Shown: positions 20,511 to 32,585 of the stretch, piece by piece
How positions within the stretch are numbered: the first letter of the stretch is position 1
How the letters are laid out: each line of letters starts with the position of its first letter
Assembly: GCA_051530055.1 (NCBI GenBank)
Contig: CM121341.1
Span: 14,880,001 to 14,944,000, forward strand
Origin: Neoechinorhynchus agilis
Lineage: Eukaryota; Acanthocephala
Reading direction: 5' to 3'
DNA: 64,000 bases
Made by a program: the position numbers and the translations under genes
Notes under the pieces: generated by a model
Told to the model about the DNA's origin: nothing
The model's database searches: none
What the model saw: only the letters and a program-made list of their open reading frames with translations

Positions 20511-23156
20511 AACTAACAAGCAAATAATTGAGTGAACAACTTGCGAAACAATTACAGTGTTTCGTTTTCGCAATTGACCAAAAACGAATATGAGGAAATC
20601 AGACGATGGATATAGCGACGGATCAGATTCACCTCCCAGCCCTATACCTCCAAGAAGGCTCAGGACGATCTCAGCATCGGATAGGTTCTGCCGAAATTCC
20701 AAATTACGTCACAATATGTTCAAATCGCCTACAATCGACGCTGCTGACGCAGATAATTTGAACGCGCCACTTATCGATCATGATCAACCTGAGAAGACCA
20801 ACGCTGCCGGGCTCCCACGCGTCTCTACTGGTTTGTGTCCGGTTTGCGGTAAGTCTTTTAAATTAACCAATCTGGGGGTTTTGTTTGTCCATGGTCCGCG
20901 GGATCTCCGCTGTAGTGGGTATGGTTCTCCACCACAATTAACCGAACCTTTCGTGCCTGAGACCCCTCAGATCACCACTGATTCTATTTCGATACCTGAT
21001 ATCGTGCGGTTTCTGCTCAGTAACGCCCTGAAACGGATCCCTTAAGGCGCGCGATATCTGGTCGCCAAAGCATTTACGGAATTGCTCAACGATTGCCTTC
21101 AAACGAACTGTGCGCCATCATGGACACGGCTCTTCGCTTTCCCGCTCTTAGTCCTCTGCACCAGCGGTGATTCTTTGGTGTCTTTGACATCAACAATCAA
21201 GGAAAGGTTAGCCTTCTTTGAACAAATATTTAACGATTTTGAAAGGAATCTCTGCGAGGTTCGTAAGGGACGCACGAAGGAAGAGTTTCGCTGCCGTTTT
21301 TCAAAACGATCACTGACTGAGCGTGTCTCTTCGAAGCTTGCGGACGGGGATGTTCGGGGGCTGTTCGGTTATTGTCATCCTCCGACAGTTTCGCAAAAGG
21401 AGACAGCGAGACGCTACAAATACTCCGGTCGAATCACCCATGTAGTAGCGGAAGTTTTGAAATTCCATCTCCTCCCATACAAGACAGGACGCCCACTCAA
21501 ATTTCAGAGTTACAAAAGGCCATCTCATCTTTTGCAAATGGTTCAGGTCACGGGCTTGACGGACTAAGGCCTCAGCACCTAAAGGGTATGATGTCCTTTT
21601 CAACTGGTGAAGCAGCTCTCTCTAGGAAGTGCGCTTTCTCGAATAGTCGACCATCTGACTGGAGAGGACCTGAACCCCGTGGCAAAGGACCTATTTTTCG
21701 GAGCCTCATTGTGTGCGCTCACAAAAAAAGAAGGTGGGATCCGTCCCATCGCCGTATCTTCGACGATACGCAGACTCGCATGAAAAATTCTCTGCAAACA
21801 TATTACAGAGAAAACTGGACAGCAACTTCGTCCAGTCCAACTGGGCTGCTGCACATCCTGCGGGGCGGAAGCTATTGTCCACTCGCTCCGAAACTTTGCT
21901 ACGAGAAGCTCAGAGCCGTGCGTGATTCTTAAGTGTGATTTTCGGAACGCCTTAAACTCTCAATAGAGAAAGCATGTTCTGCGCAATTAGGGATCACGCA
22001 CCAGAAGCCTTCCAGTATTTTCTCAATGCCTACGGGACGGCGACTCCTTTGCTTTTCGAAGACCACCTCATTTGGTCCGAAAGAGGAGTGCAGCAAGGAG
22101 ATCCCCTCGGTCCAATCGCATTCTCCCTAACAGTAAATCCAATAGCGCATTCTCTCCATCCCGCTTCAACGCTTGGTACTTGGATGACGCTACGCTCGGA
22201 GGTGATCCCTCCGTTGTACTGCGCGATTTGGAGACGCTGATTAGGGAGACCTCGAAGATGGACATTGAGCTCAACGCTGGAAAATGTGAGCTCCTTGTAT
22301 TGAATATTGGAGACGCCGCCAAAGTCAAAGAACTAATGGCTGGGTTCGAGGCCGTAGCTCCAGGTCTGAAACTCGTGACTCGGGAGCAACTCAGCCTCCT
22401 GGGCAGTTGCATCTTCGATTCAAATGTGGAAGATGAGATCAGCCATATCATACCGAAACTTTCCTTGCTATGCGATAGGGTGTGCGCTCTCTCGGCTCAT
22501 GAAGCCTTGTTTCTCATAAAGAACGCGCTCTTCATCCCCAAATTATTGTACAAGGTTCGCACAGCAACATTTTTCAAACACAAAAAAGGATTGGCAAAGC
22601 TGGACGAATAGGTGAGGGCTTGCCTCGAGCGTATTTTAAATGTCCAGCTCTCAGATGAGGCGTGGCGACAAGCTTCTTTGCCTGTATCATCTGGGGGATT
22701 GGGAATTCGAGCACTAGTGGACCTTGCTTTGCCGGCCTTTCTTGTATCGTTTGAGGGGAGCCTACCAGTATCGAAGAAAATTTTGAAAGAAAAGTTCTGT
22801 CTTGACCGGGATTTCGTGGTGGCGGTTGAAGAATGGTGCCAGCAGACAGGCGCTAACCATGTTCCCGTGAATGACCTCAGACAGTCGATCTGGGATGGAC
22901 CCCTTGTCGCGAGAGCTCACGGCTCTCTACTTTCCGGTTCTCGCGATGGGGTCGTCCGAGCTAGACTGTTGGCACTTTCAACACGAGAATCTGGGGCGTG
23001 GTTGGAGGCTCTTCCTCTGGCATCAGTGGGAACTCTTCTTACTGACGAGGTAACGAGGATCGCAGTATCCTTTTAAGACTTGGTCTCCCGATATGCACAC
23101 CCTATCGCTGTCGATGTGGGTCTTTGGTTGATGCTTTAGGGGCGACACGGTCTCGT
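20511..23156 (+). mobile_element. LINE E, diverged R2-group-like copy lacking its 3' end
   Basis: It starts with a real-looking N-terminus (ATG 20590) rich in Ser and Pro, then a zinc finger CPVCGKSFKLTNLGVLFVHG ending in CSG. The frame breaks at about 21042 (stop after NALKRIP, where LINE D has NALKRIP-like sequence followed by RGARY) and several more times through the RT. RT pieces are GLDGLRPQHLKG, RGVQQGDPLGPIAF and AWYLDDATLGG, then GLGIRALVDLALPAF in the thumb. It ends inside the second CCHC region (YRCRCG, near 23110) where LINE F begins. It is the same family as D and F but much more diverged, so older. Confidence 0.8.
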
Positions 23157-25668
23157 CTACAGAAGGTCAGCAGGAAGCTTTTCACGCCGTCCAGAGTCGC
23201 CAACTTCCCTGATAATTTCCTCGCTGTGCTCAAATCTGCCGAGGATCCAACATCCTTTTCGACGAAATCTGAAGGTCCTCATCGTTAAACGCTTAGGAGA
23301 ACGCGTATCGGCCAAGTTGTCCGACGGCGACATCCGTGGAGCCGTGCGCCTTCTCTCATCAACGGAAACTTTTGCAGGGGACACAATTACCACTTTGAAC
23401 GCTTTGCGGGAAAAACACCCACCTTCAGCCGTACCACCACCTCCTAGCTCACATTCCCCTTCACCGATAGATCTCAAACCGATAGATGTGGTCGAAATGA
23501 AAAGGGCCCTCTCCTCATTCGCCGGCGGTTCAAGTCACGGTCTAGACGGGCTCAGACCCCAACATCTAAAGGACTTAATCTCGGGGGGAGCGCATTGCGC
23601 TGCGGAAAAAGTCGCCAAGGCTTTGACCACTATAGTGAACCTCATCGCTCGAGGCGACACGAATGCCACTGGAATACATTTCATGTTTTCGGCTTCCCTG
23701 TGTGCCCTTAATAAGAAGGACGGTGGGATTCGTCCCATAGCAATCGGAACTACCCTTCGCCGTCTCACCGGGAAGATTCTGTCAAAAAGGGTCGCGGAAA
23801 AAGCAGGCCAGATCCTTAGGCCCGTCCAGCTCGGATGTTGCTCTCCTTGTGGAGCAGAGGCTATAGTCCACGCGCTGCGTTCTTTTATTAATTCTGGTAG
23901 GGGCGTTCAGGTAATCCTGAAGTGCGATTTCGCAAATGCCTTCAACACTATCGACCGAGGCATCTTAATCTCAACGGTCGGAAACACTATTCCAGAGCTT
24001 CTCCCCTACTTTCAGTCAGCATATTGCTCTCACACCCCGCTCGTATATAATAATGAACTAATCTAGTCTCAATCCGGTGTGCAGCAAAGGGACCCTCTGG
24101 GGCCTTTAGGTTTTGCTCTGACGACAAACAATCTGGCGCAATCCCTTCGATCACCATTCAACGCCTGGTATCTGGATGACGCTACTCTAGGAGGTTCTCC
24201 GCCTGAAGTCCTACAAGATTTAACGGTTCTTTTAGAAGAATGTAAAAAAATTGGCTTCAAACTGAACCCAAGCAAGTGCGAAATTTTGGTTTTGAATTGT
24301 GGGGACGAGGAACGCGCACAAATTTTGAGAGAGTTTGAAAAGGCCGCACCTAATATCCGACTTATCACCAAGTCCAGCTTAGAACTGCTGGGAAGCTGCG
24401 TTCTCGAGGAGAATATGCAGGCCGAGATCAGGAAAATCAGACCTTCCATTGATCTCATCTGTTCAAGGGCCTCTGAACTTTTCCCTCACGATGCTCTCTT
24501 CCTTTTAAAAAAATTGCATCTTCATTCCACGCATCCTCCATAAACTGCGGTCAACCCCTTCCTTTCAATGTCTGCCCGAATTGAGAGAGATTGATGGTTC
24601 TTTAAGGGATGGTCTATGTAAGATCCTTAATATTAAGCTCCCCAACACTGGCTGGATCCAGGCATCTTTGCCCACAAGCTACGGAGGGATCGGTATTCAT
24701 GCCAGCTCAGCCATTGCGCTTCCAGCCTTTCTATCGTCTCTTAGTAGTTCCAAGCGCCTTTCCAGATTGATTTTGAGACATAATTTTGAGGAGGACATCA
24801 GCCTGGAGCCCGCTCTTCATCTTTGGATGTCCCTGTCTAACCTAGGCAAGATTCCAGACCTCCCGGAAAAACAGAAATCGTGGGACATTCCGTTAGTGGA
24901 GCGTGTTCACACCTCACTTTTTGACTCGCTCTCCGACGTGGATATAACGCGATTAACTGCAGTTTCCTGCAAAGAGTCCGGCGCCTGGTTGAAAGCTGTA
25001 CCATCAGCAAATCTCGGTTCGAGATTAGACGGCGAGGCTCTCAGAATCGCAGTGTCTCTGAGGCTCGGGCTCCCGGTTTGTATCCCTCACACCTGCCGAT
25101 GCGGGACGGAAGTCGACCCCTCGGGCAGGCACGGTTTAGCCTGTAAACGCTCAAGTGGCCGTTTTGCTAGACACACCGAAATAAACGCATTGCTGAGCCG
25201 CGCTTTGAAAACGGCTAACTCTCCGAATATCCTCGAGCCTAGCAACATCTGCAGGATCGATGGCCGTAGGCCGAATGGAGTTACCGTTTTTCCTTGGAGC
25301 AGGGGCAGATGTCTAATATGAGACGCAACATGCGTCGACTCCCATGCAGCCAGCAATCTGCGAGATGCATCCTCCGGGGCTGGGGGAGCCGCATCAGCAG
25401 CTGAGCTTCGTAAGGTTGCAAAATACGCCGATTTTACAAATTCTCATCATTTTGTCCCCTTCGCAGTGGAAACCTTAGGAGCTTTCGGACGTGCGGCGAG
25501 GAGTTTTGTTCTCGAACTGGGGCATCGTCTGATCAACTCGACCAATGGCAGGAGGGCTCGTTCGTTCCTAGTGCAGAACATATCCTTGGCTATCCAGCGA
25601 GGAAACGCAGCGAGCGCTTGGGGACGGTGAAGTACGATTGAGAATAATAAAAGTTATTTTAGTTAAAA
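23157..25668 (+). mobile_element. LINE F, 5'-truncated close relative of LINE D
   Basis: It begins in mid-protein near the SRVANFPDNFLAVLKS segment (about 23190), so the zinc finger is missing, then carries RT and endonuclease with very few differences from LINE D. Open stretches are 23317-24066 (RT), 24079-24543 (WYLDDATLGG, NPSKCEILVLNCG) and 24581-25321 (thumb, CRCG...GRHGLAC, DGRRPNGVTVFPW). At least three lesions break it, including in-frame stops after YNNELI (TAG) and at CLI-stop where LINE D reads CLIWDATC. The PD of the endonuclease is PN here. It ends in an A-rich tail at about 25660, followed directly by the 165-bp repeats. Confidence 0.85.
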
Positions 25669-25975
25669 AAAATTGACGAAATTAACACCCAATAAACATT
25701 TATTGTAATAAGACGAAGCATTCAGGCACAACATTTATTTTAAAAATGGTGAAAGTTACTTTAAATTTTTTTATTAATCAATAAAGGTTCATAGTAGCCA
25801 TTAATTTTAATAACATTTAATAAATAAACGTGTTAATTGACGAAATTAACATCAAATAAACATTTATTGTAATCGGACGAAGCATTCAGGCATAACATTT
25901 ATTTTTAAAATGGTGAAAGTAACTTTTAAAAAGGTTATTAATCAAAAAAGGTTCATAAGAAAGATAATCCACGTC
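25669..25975. repeat. Tandem array, unit about 165 bp (right part)
   Basis: About two more units of the same repeat as at 19.9-20.5 kb (AATTGACGAAATTAACA, GAAGCATTCAGGCA). They resume at the ATTGACG part of the unit while the left part stopped later in the unit. LINE E/F therefore sits inside one original array, with some loss or duplication at the edges. Confidence 0.8.
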
Positions 25976-27829
25976 GATGTTTTCCTGAGCGGCCTTAGAG
26001 TTCACAGAAAAAATGACTGTTGCGATATGAATAAAATGATCTTTGCAAAACGATTTTTTCGGACAAATATGCCTAATTTTTAACGAATATCCCGATGACC
26101 CAAACACAGATTAAATTATTTATTAAATTTGATCATAGATTAAATTAGTTACAAGCGATTTACAGAAGGTAGTAAACTGTTAAAAAAATTGATGATGAAA
26201 TAATGACCTACAATTTGATTTTAATTAAAAGCTCAGCCTAGCAGACATGATATAGGCTCCTACAATAAGGTGGACCTCGTGAAAAATTTAATTTCTAAGA
26301 ATAAGGACACAGTTGAACGTCTTGATAGTTTCTGTCACCATATGAGACGAAATCAACAAATTGCCTCGAAAGTCTTTGCTAAGTGTCGCTATGTCACTAA
26401 AGGCATCTTATGAAAGGCCCATTATTCTTATGCCTGATTTGTCAATGGGAGTTGTGATTTGCAACTCTCGTGCTGGCATCAGATTTGAACGGCGGAACGA
26501 ATTTGATGAGTGTGTGTCGCTGGACAACGTCCATCGTACAACACAAGGCCGTTGGAATCATTTTTGTCTTATCAAAACCAAGGATCTTCCTTTCTAAAAC
26601 CATAGAAAGCTCTTTTAATCCATCCGATGAAGCTGTTGCATCTCTCTCGCAATCTATTATGTTACTTAGATGGTTTATCCACATCAATGTTTCTTCATAC
26701 TTCCATTAAAAGCTGTAGTCAATGAAATCCAGTTGAAGAAACTGGAAGATTCTTCTGATTGCGCATTCGTCTTATTTGCCGTACCCATTTCCTAACTTTT
26801 GCATTTGTAATCTCAGTCGAATGAATTTAATTGGGATTGCCACGTTTAATTTCATGTTTTCTAAAAGAAGCTCTGCATCAAATCGTACATTTGCTAAAAC
26901 CAGGTTTTAAAAATTGTTTAGTTATCGATATGATTTTCGACATCCATTGCAATCTATTAATGATAACCAAACTCAGAAAATCGGTCTTAAGTTCACAAAC
27001 GACAAAAGTTAGAGTAAAAGAGTGCATCCCAAAGTTAAAAAAATAATCTCCGACTCTTGCGATCATGAGCGTAGAAAAACATTAAGTCCAACTAAAATTT
27101 TAAGTTTTGGTTCAAAAGAGCGATCATTGCAAACGTTCCGCTTTCTTTGGGAACTAATTTTTTCTATTTTTTAAACATAGAAATCTCGCAAATACATCAG
27201 CATCTTCTTTTTGGTCATTTTAATTTCTTCGCCAGAAAACAACCAATATGAACAATTCAATCTTCACACATCTTTTTGGAAGACTTAGAAGTAACGAAAA
27301 CCCAAAGACTTACCTTTTCCTTACTAATTTTTTATAATTTTTTCCGAAAATTCCTCTTCCATCAATGACGACCCTTTTCACAATCTGAATTTTAATTTCA
27401 CTCACTTTTCAGTTTGTAGACAATCTAAAATGTTCATAATGAAGCAAAAATTATCCATTTATGCCTATTTAATGGGGAACTGATTCGCATATCAAATACG
27501 AACGATATAGTGATGAAAGGGTATTTCCCCATTACATAGCGATTCGGTCCCCCGATATTTGATTGAATGTGTCTTAATTTTTTAACTTTTCTTTCAAGTT
27601 GTCAAAATCAAATGCATGTAAAAAGCAAAAATTCAATCTCAAAACTCAACGTTTTCCGGTTTTAACACTCGTATAGCCTGATAAGAAAAACAGTTTAAAT
27701 TTTAATAATGAATACCATCAAGAGTGCCGTTCCCTACCACCTGATTCCGTCCGCTTTCTCACCGGCAGAAAGTGGTTGTATTTACTTCTGCCGCAGACAA
27801 TCTTATCCTTTATTCCATAGCTGTTTAAG
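25976..27829. other. No supported gene
   Basis: AT-rich. Overlapping open frames of about 80 codons on both strands at 26361-26709 show no known motif and no short-intron partners. It contains the 5' flank of the gene starting at 27830. Confidence 0.4.
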
Positions 27830-30004
27830 ATGACTGAGAAACAAATGCTGTCACGCGAAGAGCGTATAAGCGAACTGATGAAGGAATTGGAAATCAATCA
27901 AGCAGAGCTGATAGAGCTACAATCGATGTGGGAGGTGGCAGCAATTGGAACCTTCGCACAGTCATTGGAAAATCGAATGAATATCGTCTATGACCAATAC
28001 GATCTGGAAATCGGCTTCCTAGTTAAAAGCCCAAATTCAATTATAACGCGTCTCATAAACGTTCTCGTTGTTCAAGGCAGAAGTCGTACGTTCAATGACC
28101 GGGTGCTCAGCAGAGTTCGGCGGTGGAGGCGCGGTCTTCGACGAACGGACGGTCGAGCGTTGACTGAAGAAAAGGCTGCAGCGGCGATGAAAATTGATCC
28201 GCGAGTGTATGATTACATCCGGAACTTGTTTGAGTTTCTTGATGAATCCTCAAAACACCAAGTTGAATTGGATTTCTTCAAGTGGCCAATAAAGACTCGT
28301 GTTTGGGTCATCAAGACAATCTGTGACGAAAAGACCGCATTTGCCTCCAAATACATGGACGGTCGTGGCGCCGAACCTTCAACCATTGGGAAACGTGCCG
28401 GATCAGATGGATATTTGTGCTTCGTTTCATTCCTTCCACATATCCGAGCTTTTGATTCCTCCGGTATTGTGGCCCTTACAAAGTCCCAGCTAGTCAAGTA
28501 TCTCGATTCTAACAAAAAGGCATCTAATCAGCTGCCAGCCAAATTGAAAGCTGTAAAAGACAATGATGCTCTCGATGCTTGTTGTGATGTTCTCAGTGAG
28601 TACGTCGAAAGTGTTCGGGAAGCCAAGAAGGTGGAGGAAGAAAATTTGAGGTTGCAGCGAGAAATGGAAGAAGAGGAAAGGAAACGGTTGGAAGAAGAAG
28701 AGGCAGAGATGACTCGGAGAATGGAGCATCAAATTCAAACCCGAAGGCAGAGTGCTCTAAGGGGGAAGAAGGTACAGAGGCGTGATCCTGAGTTAAACGA
28801 TGAAGAGAGCAGTTACGAAGAATCTCCAACGTCAGATTCATCAAATGATTCCGACTATACTATACCAACCAACGGATCATCGTCGACGGGTAAAAAACGA
28901 AGAGGCGGGCGAACATCAAGTTTCCTTAAACTTAGGATCCATAAGAGTAATCAATTTAGTATGGTTTTTTATAAAATTCATTTGAATTAGTTTTAAACAC
29001 GTATGAATCTCCAATAATCTTCTGAATATTGAACTCTGGGTCTTTAAAATTGTCTGGTATATTTTATTTATAACATGTTTTGCAACTCAAATTGGTCTGC
29101 GACATTTTTCTTCGACTCAACAAACAATTCTGAATTTTAAGCATTAAATGATTTTTAAAGCACATTTAATTGTTTTGTTAAAAATTTAGTTTCCTTAACC
29201 TGCATGGATTCTATCGATAACGTCTCGATAGGCAGTGGAATCAACTCAATTGGAAGCGGTCGCTTACTGCACCAACGAATTCCACTCAACCGTCCTTACT
29301 CTCATTTAAGTAATACGCTTAGAACTCTTTACTCGCCTCACAGTAGTGCTCAGTATCGAATGCGACACCCGATGCTTGCCCGGCCTCGTCCAGTCTATGA
29401 GTCGAACAATCGAGCCCTTCCACCGGACTATTATCAAAGAAGTCGTGAAGCAATAGAGGAGGCCAGTCGAGTGTTTCGCACAAACACCGTTCCATCGCAT
29501 GCAATGCCGTTAGCTCTTCAACCGGACGCCCTAAAGCGCTATGACAATAAACAATACTTGAACGATCGTGACATAGACTCAGGTGATGATGGACCAGATC
29601 CAACGTCCCGTCCAGCACGAATTGTGCGGAATGGCGATTTTCGCACAGTGATTCGCACAAGTCGCCTAAGTAGACAATATCCAGTGGCTATGCTTCCTTC
29701 ATCCAATCTAAACACAACTCAAGGCCATTCTTGTGAAATGGATGGACTGTACAGTTCACAACTGCATGCGAAATTTGTTCAGGAAAAGGCTGAACGAATG
29801 TCTATGAGTGCTGAGGTTGAAATGAATGAGAAGGCTGATAGAAGGAAGCGTAAATACTCGGACCAGGACAATGACTGTGGAATCGCTACTGATGAAGCTT
29901 TGCTAGAAACATTGAGTAGATGCGCCAGGAAGATCGATATGGAGAACGAGGAACAAGATGATGGAAGCGGTTCGGAGGAACAGGAAGCGGATTGTGAACA
30001 TTGA
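27830..30004 (+). CDS. Putative nuclear protein with a DDT/WHIM-like region (tentative)
   Basis: Exon 1 runs 27830-28919 and exon 2 29190-30004. Removing the 270-bp intron (donor AA|GTTTCC, acceptor ATTTAG) keeps the frame and gives 634 residues. The N-terminal 60 residues look coiled (EERISELMKELEINQAELIEL). Residues 120-200 hold EFLDESSKHQVELDF, FKWPIKTRVWVIKTICDEK and SDGYLCFVSF, which faintly recall the DDT/WHIM region of chromatin-remodelling subunits such as RSF1 or CECR2. That assignment is a guess. Residues about 265-305 are a strongly charged E/R helix, followed by acidic serine-rich and basic stretches (KKRRGGR). Exon 2 is Ser/Arg-rich with a bipartite-like basic run (DRRKRKYSD) and an acidic end. 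Exon 1 alone also has an in-frame stop shortly after the donor, so retention would give a 386-residue form. Coding is likely. Function is unknown. Confidence 0.6.
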
Positions 30005-30456
30005 CGGAGATTATCAGCGCCGCGAAAAGATTCTATGAACTACGATTTGTTAAATAGGTCCATTCTAAGAATGTAAGAGTGGTGTGTTGGTGGAAATTAT
30101 TGCGCACATGTGCCACATAGAAATTTGAGTTTATCCAACTGATCTGTTTTCGGGATTTTCCACATATTACATCTCTAAATGAACAACGCCAAAGCTCCGA
30201 TTAGTTTTATAACGTCTATTTGCACATGGGATGCTCAAAGCTTTCTAAAAAATCAGTCGTTCTATCGTATTTTTGAAAAAAAGTTTCTCTGGGCAAATGT
30301 GTTTCATTATTTGTTTAATCGATTTCGTTGGTTAGGAAAATATAATCTCCTGTTAGTTGAAAAATAAAAATTGTGGATTTCTTCTTTCCTCGTTTTAATT
30401 CATCCGTTTAATCCTCCGCTCTCGAGATTCAATTTCAAGACTACGAGCAACGACCG
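30005..30456. other. Intergenic, no gene seen
   Basis: 3' flank of the preceding gene and 5' flank of the mL39 gene. A 62-codon open frame has no features. Confidence 0.4.
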
Positions 30457-31479
30457 ATGATCCTGCTCCGAAAATTTACAAGCATCGGATATCCCCTAAG
30501 ACGATTCTTGGTCTCATCAACCTCCAGCCTCAAAACTGTATGTACAAATGATCAGATTCGCAAATTCCGATCGGAGATGTTCACTAACGAGCGCGAGCGG
30601 CAAGCATCAATGCTACGACGAATCGAAAAGATCAAAGTGGTTGTAGATGATCCACTAGCCAATCAAGATAGCGATTCAGCTCCAACCTACTCGACTACTC
30701 TCATGATGAACCAGAACTCGTCTACTCCTTTTCATTGTGCACTTCATCTCAGTGAAGTCCTTTGTGATAGAAGCGTTTTGACCTTTGTTGACGGTCAACC
30801 TTGGGACATGCACCGATCGCTTGTAAGCGATTGCTCAATGGAGTTCGTGCATTTTATGAGTGATTCTCACGACAAGCTTCAATCGGTCAATCGGGCTTAT
30901 TGGCGGTCATGTTCCATGGTACTTGGGTACATCCTTGAAACGTGTTTCTCAAATAAGTATCCAGTAGAGCTATGCAGTTTCCCACCACCTAATCTAACCA
31001 GTGGTTCATTCGTATACGATTGCCGCTTAAGCATTCCCGAGTGGGTTCCAAATCAGCGTGAACTACGATGCATGTCCATTCGCGCATACGAAATACGAGA
31101 CGAATGCCTCGATTTTGAATGCTTAAACGTTCGTCGGGATTTCGCAGAGTCGATGTTTCAGCATAACCAGTGTAAATTGGCTCAAATTAAGGAGATGTGC
31201 TCCAGTGAAGACGGTCGCGTCTCTTTGTACAGAATTGGAGATTTTGTCGATATTTCACAAGGACCAATGATATCTAACACACAACAGTTGGGTCGGTTCG
31301 AAATCTGTTCCATTCATAATATCGACAGTAAGAGTTATGGTCGCCTTCAAAGGGTCCAAGGTGTTTCTATACCCGCTCAGTTAAGATTGCATTATTGGAC
31401 TTTTGACTTACTTATGAAACGAGCTGAACGCTTAAATCCTGCTAAACTACCAAGTCTTAAAAATCCTATCATATCGTAA
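30457..31479 (+). CDS. MRPL39: Mitochondrial large-subunit ribosomal protein mL39
   Basis: A single exon of 340 residues, close to the usual 330-340. It is colinear with animal mL39: a basic mitochondrial presequence (MILLRKFTSIGYPLRRF), then TNERERQASMLRRIEKIKV, MNQNSSTPFHCALHLSEV, the hallmark FVDGQPWDMHRSL, VNRAYWRSCSMVLGYILE, FQHNQCKLAQIKEM, YRIGDFVDISQGPMIS and QGVSIPAQLRLHYW. mL39 descends from a threonyl-tRNA synthetase-like TGS/editing-domain protein and sits near the L1 stalk side of the mitoribosome. It has no catalytic role. No intron is needed. Confidence 0.96.
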   Translation: MILLRKFTSIGYPLRRFLVSSTSSLKTVCTNDQIRKFRSEMFTNERERQASMLRRIEKIKVVVDDPLANQDSDSAPTYSTTLMMNQNSSTPFHCALHLSEVLCDRSVLTFVDGQPWDMHRSLVSDCSMEFVHFMSDSHDKLQSVNRAYWRSCSMVLGYILETCFSNKYPVELCSFPPPNLTSGSFVYDCRLSIPEWVPNQRELRCMSIRAYEIRDECLDFECLNVRRDFAESMFQHNQCKLAQIKEMCSSEDGRVSLYRIGDFVDISQGPMISNTQQLGRFEICSIHNIDSKSYGRLQRVQGVSIPAQLRLHYWTFDLLMKRAERLNPAKLPSLKNPIIS

Positions 31480-32431
31480 ATATCCTAATTGTGGATTCCA
31501 TTTGTGAAGATAATTTTTGAAATTTGTGCCCTTTTGCGCTAACAATATAATATCTTACTAGACAACAAAAAAGACGCTATTAGTATTAATGACGAATATC
31601 TAGTCTCATTTTTTAATTACTTTAAATCTTATTTTCGACAATCTCCCCTATACCAAACCAATCATCGTTATAAAAATGTCCAGATAGTTCGAGAACGTGT
31701 AATGCACTCTCCTTTTCTTTTATCTCACGTTCAGGCTTCAAAAACTTTTAAAGCAAATTCCAGGAAGGCGTGCGCTTGAGTATTTTATGGAAAAATCAGT
31801 CTAAGAAATAACGAACCTAATCGTAGACTGCTGAAGTTTCGCAAACGAATAATCTATTTATTACTGGCGTTATGATTATAAATTTCAAACTGCGACAATC
31901 ACCAATTTGTTCAAAGTCTTTAAAAATGAAATTTTCCTCTGAATACCGTTTCCCATCTCAATCATTTTTTTCGTTCCATAAAAGCGTTTTTCATATCTTC
32001 ATTAATTTCAATCGCTTGTCCATTAAAACTTTCTTCTTTTTTGTTTCAACCATTCTTCATATTTCACTTCGTATCCTCTCCCCATTGCGCCACAACAGCT
32101 CGTTATTAAGCTGCATGCGTGTGAAAACACATACATCCATGGTACATTAACGCAACTGAGAACGCCATTTGCTTTTAGCTGACTTCATTCCTTGGGCGTA
32201 ATTTGGTTTTAAATCCACTCTTAGGGTAAAGATCGAATCAGGCTTTGTATTTTTTGCAATTTTGTACCAACGCGGAGAATGTAAAGTGCCTTTCATAAGC
32301 ACTGACACTTTTTGTTATTCTTTGTATTGAAAATCTGTTCAATATTAACGCTCGTTTACTTCTAGAAAACATTGAAAATATTGAGGATTCAACCTTGGAC
32401 ACCATAATTTCTCACGTGGCATTATTAAATA
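31480..32431. other. No gene seen
   Basis: AT-rich intergenic sequence. The 92-codon frame at 31872-32150 is Phe/Ser-rich and looks like chance. Confidence 0.4.
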
Positions 32432-32480
32432 TGTTATTTGTTGATAGGAGAGATAAATGAAATTAAGATTTTATTGGATA

Positions 32481-32510
32481 TTTCGATCCACTATCTCGGA
32501 TCTTCTTCAG
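32481..32510 (-). ncRNA. Hammerhead-like RNA core, copy 1
   Basis: Minus strand: CTGAAGA, an extra A, stem II GATCC/GGATC around an 8-base loop, then GAAA. It is the exact complement-strand twin of copy 2. Stems I and III are weak, so cleavage is unproven. Confidence 0.4.
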
Positions 32511-32555
32511 CGATTGCTTGTAAGTTTTTAAATATTCGAGTTAACTCAGCAATCG

Positions 32556-32585
32556 CTGAAGAAGATCCGAGATAGTGGATCGAAA
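32556..32585 (+). ncRNA. Hammerhead-like RNA core, copy 2
   Basis: CTGAAGA at 32556-32562, extra A, GATCC (32564-32568), loop, GGATC (32577-32581), GAAA (32582-32585). A possible type III arrangement would pair the upstream AAATAT with the ATAT after GAA (four base pairs) and CGA with TCG before CTGA for stem I. Both are short. Confidence 0.4.

Noticed and set aside
9385-25668. LTR retroelement as source of the reverse transcriptases
   Set aside because: No long terminal repeats, protease, integrase or RNase H; the order zinc finger, RT, CCHC, endonuclease and the 5' truncations are LINE features.
26361-26709. Pair of overlapping frames of about 80 codons on opposite strands
   Set aside because: Neither shows a domain, signal peptide or credible splice site.
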